This document shows, one piece after another, positions 56,992 through 64,000 of a stretch of DNA of 64,000 bases. Under the pieces are notes generated by a model. The model was not told the DNA's origin and ran no database searches. It saw nothing but the letters and a program-made list of their open reading frames with translations. The translations under genes were made by a program, and so were the position numbers. Every line of letters begins with the position of its first letter. The first letter of the stretch is position 1. This DNA comes from Auriscalpium vulgare (lineage: Eukaryota > Basidiomycota > Agaricomycetes > Russulales > Auriscalpiaceae), in contig JAHBBC010000012.1 in assembly GCA_019915015.1 (NCBI GenBank), forward strand, positions 1,550,001 to 1,614,000. Direction: 5' to 3'.

Positions 56992-57490
56992 ACGAGAGTA
57001 ACGGACCATACTATCTGATGTACATGGACATATCACCAGTTTCACGACGCTTCGTATGCATCTAATCGGACCTTTTCTTTGCCTGTACGCTTTTGACGCT
57101 TTCTGTGGCTAATGCTTGCGTTCCAACCAAGTGCCTTTGGACGGGGGTGGCATGGACCATATTCACGACTGCGTTACGTCGTACGCTATTTCATTGACTC
57201 GTCTGTTCCGTTCTCTCAATACCACCCCCACGTCACCGTACATTACATTACAAACAAATCTTGACGCACGAGTTGCACGGAGTTGATGGAACTGCACTGT
57301 ACTCTTCATGCAATGCAACATAGATTATACGCCGTCCAGTGAGGCCTTGAGGCGAGACGTCGACAGGATGCCCGAGCGCCGCCGGCGCGCCGACCCGGCA
57401 TCCCGCGACTGTGACGCGGGCGACGCGGCGGCTCTACCTTCACCACGCACCCCAATGTCCTCGCTATAGAGTTCCCTCATCCACCTCAAT
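56992..57490. other. Intergenic, chitin synthase 3' region and ALG9 promoter
   Basis: 499 bp. The part near 57360-57450 is very GC-rich (cgccgccggcgcgccgac). A minus-strand open frame overlaps the ALG9 start and was not accepted. No other gene is seen. Confidence 0.45.
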
Positions 57491-59930
57491 ATGTCTAACT
57501 TCCAGACAATACGTTTCCGCCGACCTACCAACAACCAAGAGGCGGAGAAGCCGGCCCCTCTTCCACCAAAACTAAGGCATACAGGCATTCTTCAGGATCA
57601 GCTCAGGCGGTATGTTCACGCTGCCCTTTTTCTGACCGCCATTGTGACGTGTATTCAGAGCCGCCCGCCCGCCATGGTCGCCGAGCTTCTCGCTGGCGCT
57701 CCGGATACTCATGCTCGTCCGCTTCACGGCCGCGATGTATTCCAACATCCAGGACTGTGACGAAGGTGCGTGTTCGCGTCTTTTGCATGTTCTCTGCCCT
57801 GAATTGCGTATCAGTCTTCAACTTCTGGGAGCCTCTTCACTACTTGGACAAGGGCTACGGCTTCCAGACATGGGAAACTTCGCCTGTGTACGCCATTAGG
57901 AGCTGGGCGTATATCATCCTGTATTACCTCCCCGCCAGAGTTCTCGACGTTGTGATCCATGAGTCAGGGAAGGTGCGCCTGATACTTTCTAATATAACTA
58001 CCGTAATGACCCACATACTTGCAGAGGCCAGCATTCTTCATGGTCCGCGCGACCCTCGCCCTCATTAGCAGTACTTGTGAAGCCAAGTTTTACGATACAG
58101 TCCGGGAGAAGATCAACAACCGCGTTGCGCGGTACATGTTGTTTATGCTGGCGTCCAGTGCTGGTATGTGGAACGCTTCTACAGGTGCGTTATGCAGTCT
58201 CCGGTCTCCGGTCATCACGTCTCACCTTCCCATAGCGCTCCTTCCGTCGACGTTTGCGATGTACGCGAATACACTGGCTTGCGCGTACGCATTTTTGCCT
58301 CCCAGTAGCCAGGACGGTGGTCGCACGCTACGGGCAACGCTGCTGTTCGCTACCGGCGCTTTGGTAGGATGGCCGTTCGCCCTCGCCCTTGCCATTCCTT
58401 TTGTCTTTGAGGAGCTCTTCGTTTTCGGCGGAGATCGTGTTCCTGCATCTGCCTGGACGGACTGGATTGTTGGCCGGTGGACACGGCTTATGCTCAGTGG
58501 AGCTGCTGCTGCTCAGATAGCCGTGAGTGATCATCGGTATATCTAGCTGCCTCCTAATAATTGCCGCCTCGCACAGATTCCAGTCATTCTCATCGACACT
58601 TTCTTTTACGGCAAAGTTGTCGCCGTCCCGTGGAACATCGTGAAATACAACGTCTTCCCAGACGCGGTTCGCGGACCAGGTTTGTACGGGACCTCTCCGT
58701 GGTATTACTACGTCCTCAACCTCTTGCTCAACTTCAATATCGTCGTTCCCCTGGCCCTGATCTCACTTCCCGCTCTTTATATCACCTACCGCGTGGATCG
58801 GCGCCGGCTGGGTGTTTACACTGTGAGCTCGGAAACGAGCTCACCATTCACTCTTCTGGCATTGCGCTTGGTGCCCTTCTACATATGGCTGGGCATCCTT
58901 ACAGTGCAGCCGCATAAGGAAGAACGTTTCATGTATCCCGCATACCCATTACTGTGCTTCAACGCGGCCGTGACGACGTATTTGATCAGAGGATGGCTAG
59001 AACAGGTTTACATCAAAGTGACCAAGTCGCCTTACAGGGTACGCGACTTCTCAGTCCTTATTCGCCGCTCCTAATCAGCCACCCTAGGCGTCCAAAACCT
59101 CTATCTTCAATCGCTCCACGCTCTTCATCGTGCTTCTTTCAATGCTTATCTCCCTCTCCCGCATTTTTGCCCTCTGGAAGTACTACCATACCCCCATGAC
59201 CATCGTATATGTCTTCGAGAAGGAAGAGGTGCCCCACCTGCTCAACGCGACGGGCCTTCTCCCACATACACTTCCTCCGCCAGAGCTTATGTCCGAATAC
59301 AAAGCGCGGAAGGCCACAGACCGCGAGGACGAGGACGATTTTGACCTCGCGTTGATCGAGCAATTCGGGCTGCGGATATGCTTGGGAAAGGAATGGCATC
59401 GCTTCCCTGGTCATTACCTCGTGCCAACCGGCGTCAGGGTAGACTGGATCAAGAGTGAATTCGACGGGCTGCTGCCAGCGCACTTCCAGGAAACAGGAAG
59501 GAACAGCAGCATCGGTGTTCGTGCGACTGGTACGAGCGCCGTTCCTGCGGGCTTGAACGACCTCAATAAGGAGGAGCCAATGCACTATGTGAGTTGCATG
59601 CAGTCCAACGTGATCGCTACATGGTCACTCATCGACGGGCTTCAGGTCGACGTCTCGTCTTGCGATTACCTCATTGATCTGGACTTCCCGGACGATCCCA
59701 TCGTCTCGCCAAATGAGCCGCGCTATATACTGGACCAAGAGACCTGGGACCCTATAATCTGTCTGCCCTTCCTGGACGCCCGGCATTCGTCGTTGTTGAC
59801 CCGAACGCTCTGGCTGCCAGGAGAAACGTGGCAGTCACAAAATTCCTTTGGAGATTACTGCCTGTTGAGGAATAGGGAGACGGTGGCGCGGAAGATCCGC
59901 CAGGTGGAGAGCAATAATTTGACGGAATAA
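57491..59930 (+). CDS. ALG9: ALG9, dolichyl-P-mannose alpha-1,2-mannosyltransferase
   Basis: ER-lumen-facing GT22 enzyme that adds two alpha-1,2 mannoses to the lipid-linked N-glycan precursor. Seven exons (57491-57609, 57659-57765, 57815-57972, 58025-58184, 58236-58522, 58577-59038, 59088-59930) give 711 residues, somewhat above the usual 550-650. Motifs are the lumenal IQDCDEVFNFWEPLHYLDKG with the catalytic Asp, GFQTWETSP, YAIRSW, and the PHKEERFMYPAYPL motif typical of the family. Many hydrophobic segments lie between. The C-terminal 270 residues form the lumenal domain after YRASKTSIFNRS and hold a Glu/Asp-rich insert. ALG9 rather than ALG12 or PIG-B is my reading of the first motif and the neighbouring GYGFQTWE. 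Confidence 0.92.
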
Positions 59931-60221
59931 TTAGGAATAATAATAGACTGCTGATTATGTGCCTTCTGAGTGCCCCTCTCAACAATATTGCCACACAGGC
60001 GGCAAAATGTTGAGGCGAGATGGCCGAGCGGTCTAAGGCGCCAGACTAAGGATCTGGTCCGAAAGGGCGTGGGTTCGAATCCCACTCTCGTCAAGTCGCT
60101 GCTAGTGGAATTCAGGTGTGCTAGCCCCTGGAATCAGCCGAACAGTTACTTGGGTTGTACTTTTTGTCCCGAAGCGCATGGGTCCAGAGTTTTTCTTTCA
60201 CAAGCAAGATTGAAACTAATT
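59931..60221. other. Intergenic between ALG9 and RAD5, with tRNA
   Basis: 291 bp; besides the tRNA-Leu it should hold the ALG9 and RAD5 3' ends. Confidence 0.45.
60014..60093 (+). tRNA. tRNA-Leu (AAG), second copy
   Basis: 80 nt, base-for-base the same as the minus-strand gene at 51852-51931. The trailer reaches the first T5 at 60161-60165 and contains an imperfect hairpin (ggaattcagg ... cccctggaatc) related to the one beside the first copy. Confidence 0.97.
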
Positions 60222-63200
60222 TTATGAGTCCCCAAACATTATCTTCAGGTTCTCGATACTCTCAGAGTCTGCCCCACTCTTGCCCCGGAAAGCCTCCTTC
60301 ACCAAAGCAGTTTTGCGCTTCTGTATCTGCAGTATGCGACCCTCAATCGTGTTCTCCACCTGCAATAATTAGCCAAAGCAAAGTAGACATAGTAGCAGCA
60401 CCGGCGGCTTACAATGAAGTGTTTCACGTAGACCGTCTTTTCTTGCCCGATTCGATGTACACGGTCAATAGCTATAACGTCCATGTATCAATTCGCGCGG
60501 GGAGAGCAATGACTTTTGTCACTTACCTTGATTCTCGGTTGCGGCATTCCACCAACAGTCCATCTACGACGCGTCAACAACTGCGAAGGACACAATTTTC
60601 GTGAAGAACCATACCATGAAGACGTGGTTGGCAGTTGTCAACTGCAGCAATGACATGATCAATTCCTTGTAGTGCAAAGGAATCAAGCACGACACGTACA
60701 TTTAATCCAACGCCGCCGGCTTTCAAACTGATGATGAGCACCTTCGGATTGCGCGAGGGTGCCTTAAACTCGGTCACGGCTTCGTTCCGTCGACGAACAT
60801 CCATGGACCCGTCGTAGCGATACCATGGCAAATGCTCTCGCTCGAGCATGGCCTGAATAAGATTTAAAAAGCTGGTGAATTGAGAGAAGACCACCGCTCG
60901 GAAACACGGGTCTTGGTCCTGAAGACGCCCTGTGGCGAATTGTCAGCATGAAGGCGATCGAGCAAGTGGCTATGGGGCAACATACTGAGGTTGTCCGCCA
61001 GAGCATCCAGTTTTGTTGAACTCACGAAGTCATTGCGACGCAAAATGACCTTTGGTGGCGAGCTCGACGGCATTGCGTCCTCGCGCTTCCGTGTTCGGAT
61101 AACCTCCAACAGGTCGCCCTCCTGCAATATTGGTATGAGATCCGATGTTCATAATGCTGCACGTCCACTGCACCTTGACGGGACCTTTATTACAACTCGG
61201 ACATCGGCCGTCCTCACCCTTCGACACACATGTCTCCAAAAAGGCGACGGCGCAATCCTTGCAGCTAGGCAACAAGTCAGCCTATCCGACCTCCGTTTGT
61301 GATGGATATACGATACCATTTATGCATACATTCAGGGAACATCATAGGAATCTCCATGACGTCGAGGCAGATAGGACATTCGTCTGCATTTCCGCTCTCG
61401 CTCAGGCCATTTAATGTGTTCTCAGCAAACACGTTGGTCGTGCTCTCCGTGTCGTCCTCATCGCCTTTAAATTGCTTGACCAGGGCACCTATGTCGACAG
61501 AGCCATCACCGACGGGGTTCTTGAGCTCGTCACTGGACAGTACGAGGCTAGGGTGAAGGACAGCTCGGCGCAAACTAGCGGGTTCGTTAGCGTTGTCATC
61601 GTTGCAGTCTAAGGGGGGCCTACCGCATAAGCATGGCCAAAATGTGAGTATAATTCTTATTGACAAGACCCTTCGCCCTCAGATCCTCGAAATTACGCTT
61701 AGCATCGTTGTATATCGAGTCGTATAGCTTCCTCTCCATAGAAGAGAAGGGAAGGGTTTCGATGACGATCTGGGGCAACGGTCAGAGTGAACAAAATATG
61801 ATATCGCATACATACGTCTTTTGCAGGGAGATCCACGATTCGCTTTCCATCGCTGTCCCGCATGTTCTTTTCCCTTCGCAGAAGCACGCTTTCCAAGATG
61901 ACTTGTACAATCTCAATTGCCTTGGGGTCATGCGCAAGGAATGGGAGCGTGATGAACCTGACGGGAGGCTGTCATCTCGGAATGCTCAGCGTGATTGAAG
62001 TCCAGAAACGTACGAGCGGAAGAAGGCATGGTCAGACCAAGGTGTAAAATCGAGGAATTTTCTTGAAGAGTAGCGAAGAGCATTATGTTGAAGCAGCATC
62101 AAAAGACTCATTGATTGAGGAAACTCACAGTAGCGAGTAGAGATCTTCAAGCCGGTTGACAATTGGCGTGCCCGTGACTGCCCACCGACGTCTGGCATGT
62201 AAAGCATAGACTGCCTTCGCGGTCTTGCTGAGCCGCGACTTGCAATGATGTGCTTCGTCAAGAATGACACGCATCCATTCATCTGCAGACACTCAGGACA
62301 ATGCTCTGCAAGTATTGAATGTACATACATCTGAACAGTGGTGATGCGTTATCTGCGGACTTCTCCACCTTGGCATGTTCGGATGCTAGTACGCCGTATG
62401 ATGTGATGACGACGTTGATGATATCTTCGTCTTCGACTGCTGCGTCTAGGTCCAGCCTATTTTGCCCGTGCCAGACATGTGTTTTGATGGTGGTGGACTT
62501 GCTGCTGCGCTGCAATTCTTCGGACCACTGGGTCAGGAGAGATGTCGGCGCGACAATCAAAGTCGCAGAGGGACCCTTCGATGTCCTCGAAGCACCCTGT
62601 GGCACAGAACGAAATGCCTTATCGAGTCTGAGTTGGCGATGTTTTCCGGTTTGTTGGCGATCGGCCGAAGTAGGCGTTGGCGAAGTGTCTGGGCCGCGGT
62701 TGGTATGTATAAGGGCTGATAACATGATGGTCTTCCCCATGCCCACTAGAAACGAGGACATTCAGTACATTGTAGGCAGTCATTCAACTATGTACGTACT
62801 TTCTGCAAGTACCGAGCGTGAAAATTCGGTTTCTGTCAGTGCTGCAAATATTCATGACGACATGAAGCCTACCGTCACTGCGGACGACATAAATACTTCA
62901 CATGAACGAGGCAAGCAAAACCACATACGCAAGGATGCCGCCTCTGCATTTCCTCTCCGCTTTCGGGAAATCTAGACTCATTTCACCCGAGTAAGGGTTA
63001 AAGTAGAACGGTTGCTCATCCACCGTGAGGTCGATAATTCCGTCCACAGGTTCAGAGGGGAAGCGATACCTAGGACGACCTAAGTAGTGTCGCAAAAGCG
63101 GAAGTCGATTCAGCTCACTCGTTCCACAGCGGGTGCATGGCCTCGGCTTCTCGGGCAGACACGATCCCCAGCTCGAGAGAATGCATCCAGCTAGAGCACT

Positions 63201-64000
63201 AAGATAAGCAGGCCATCCGCAACGAGAAGGGAGGACAGACTGACTTCAATGCTTGCTTTTGGTACCCTCGCAAGGTCATCGCGAAGGAGCCCGATGGCTC
63301 CATTTCCGCCAGCTTCTGATCGTGTTGTTGCGCACTGAACACCCGTCATCAGCAACTCGGAAAGACCGAAAGAAAATTCCCACCGTTTGTAAATCAAGTT
63401 GAGTTCGTTTTCAGACAAGTCTTCATCCTCTGCCTCGACCTCTACTTCCTCGCCGTCGCCAACAATCTCAGTTTTGACGCGCTTTTCGGGCTTTGCATTG
63501 TCCTTGGGCCGCTGCGTGAGCTTAGTGAGATCATCACTATCCAGCTCGCCTTCCGCCTGCCGTCGGATTTTGGACATATCGCTCCCGTTGACGGGTTTCA
63601 AGTTCAAGATGCCAAACAGATGCAGCAAAGAGGCCTTTCTCTCCCGCAAAACTTGCTCTTCGGACGTTTCGTGGCCTTCATTGAACATGGCCCTGGGAGG
63701 AGCGATCGAAGAATCATTGAAGGATTTGAAAGCCGACGCTTTGATGTACACTGAGAGCGAGACGATGAGGTCTGCACCGGAATGCAGCACGGCTGGGCAC
63801 TCAATCATCGTGCTACCTCGAAATTCCACGATGCCTACAGGAGCTCAGCATCGAAGTGCAACGAGAAAAAACGTGCGGTACCAAGCTCAAGCAATCGAGA
63901 CACCCATTTGGCCACCTCATTTGGCAGCCGACCAAATTCTACGAGAGTCATCAGTCACGGCAGCACCCACGTCCGCTGATTACATACCGAAGCCAGCCCT
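60222..64000 (-). CDS. RAD5: RAD5/HLTF-type SNF2 ATPase and RING ubiquitin ligase (5' part outside window)
   Basis: Error-free DNA-damage tolerance factor: polyubiquitinates PCNA with Ubc13-Mms2 and remodels stalled forks. Order from the right edge: end of a HIRAN domain ([37 protein letters not shown]), an acidic linker, then helicase motif I ([17 protein letters not shown]), [13 protein letters not shown], the DEAH box [29 protein letters not shown], a RING between the two helicase lobes ([20 protein letters not shown] and CKDC ... CPSCN), and the second lobe ([41 protein letters not shown]). The stop is at 60222-60224. HIRAN plus embedded RING separates RAD5 from RAD16. Many short introns; one exon is probably only 5 bp (62873-62877). 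The N-terminus is missing. Confidence 0.93.

Noticed and set aside
57325..57588. Minus-strand open frame of 87 codons with an Arg/Ser-rich end
   Set aside because: It overlaps the first exon of ALG9 on the opposite strand and part of its GC-rich promoter, with no upstream exon available. Treated as a shadow.

Overview
The window is nuclear DNA of a filamentous basidiomycete, most likely an Agaricomycete. Protein-coding genes are broken by many short introns (mostly 45-65 bp, GT-AG), sit close together on both strands, and include typical mushroom-forming-fungus families: a DUF6533 membrane protein, a Zn2Cys6 factor of the Agaricomycete type and a class IV chitin synthase. All exon structures here were worked out by eye from reading frame, splice signals and protein-family conservation. 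Where I give exon coordinates, the lengths sum to a multiple of three.

Layout, left to right. 1-10.8 kb: TTI1 (partial), a fused PABA synthase, a 2-oxoglutarate/Fe(II) oxygenase, the NEDD8 E2 UBC12, 5-hydroxyisourate hydrolase, RRP1 and a 54-residue membrane protein. 10.8-13.1 kb: gene-poor DNA with duplicated, apparently decayed coding pieces. 13.1-21.0 kb: an ankyrin-repeat protein, a TBC RabGAP, gamma-tubulin complex component GCP4 and inorganic pyrophosphatase. 21.3-31.4 kb: nucleoporin POM152, a tail-anchored thioredoxin, histone H4, an F-box protein and a DUF6533 protein. 32-39 kb: a Zn2Cys6 transcription factor and the PP2A scaffold subunit. 39.2-42.6 kb: an apparently complete PIF/Harbinger-type DNA transposon with 67-bp perfect terminal inverted repeats and two convergent genes. 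42.6-44.9 kb: gene-poor DNA holding a candidate structured non-coding RNA (minus strand) and three tandem-repeat arrays. 44.9-51.5 kb: FCP1 CTD phosphatase, a basic-secretory-protein-family metallopeptidase, a bHLH factor and a small zinc-cluster factor. 51.8-60.1 kb: chitin synthase and the ALG9 mannosyltransferase, bracketed by two identical tRNA-Leu(AAG) genes in opposite orientation. 60.2-64 kb: the RAD5/HLTF-type ATPase-ubiquitin ligase, cut by the right edge.

Most genes are unlinked housekeeping functions (PIKK assembly, folate, neddylation, purine breakdown, ribosome biogenesis, microtubule nucleation, nuclear pore, chromatin, CTD dephosphorylation, N-glycosylation, cell wall, DNA-damage tolerance). 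I see no biosynthetic cluster, no CRISPR array and no operon. Several head-to-head pairs share promoters of 130-280 bp. The most unusual items are the unassigned structured-RNA candidate beside the transposon, the transposon itself, the tRNA-Leu pair with hairpin trailers, several inferred micro-exons and three inferred GC-AG introns.
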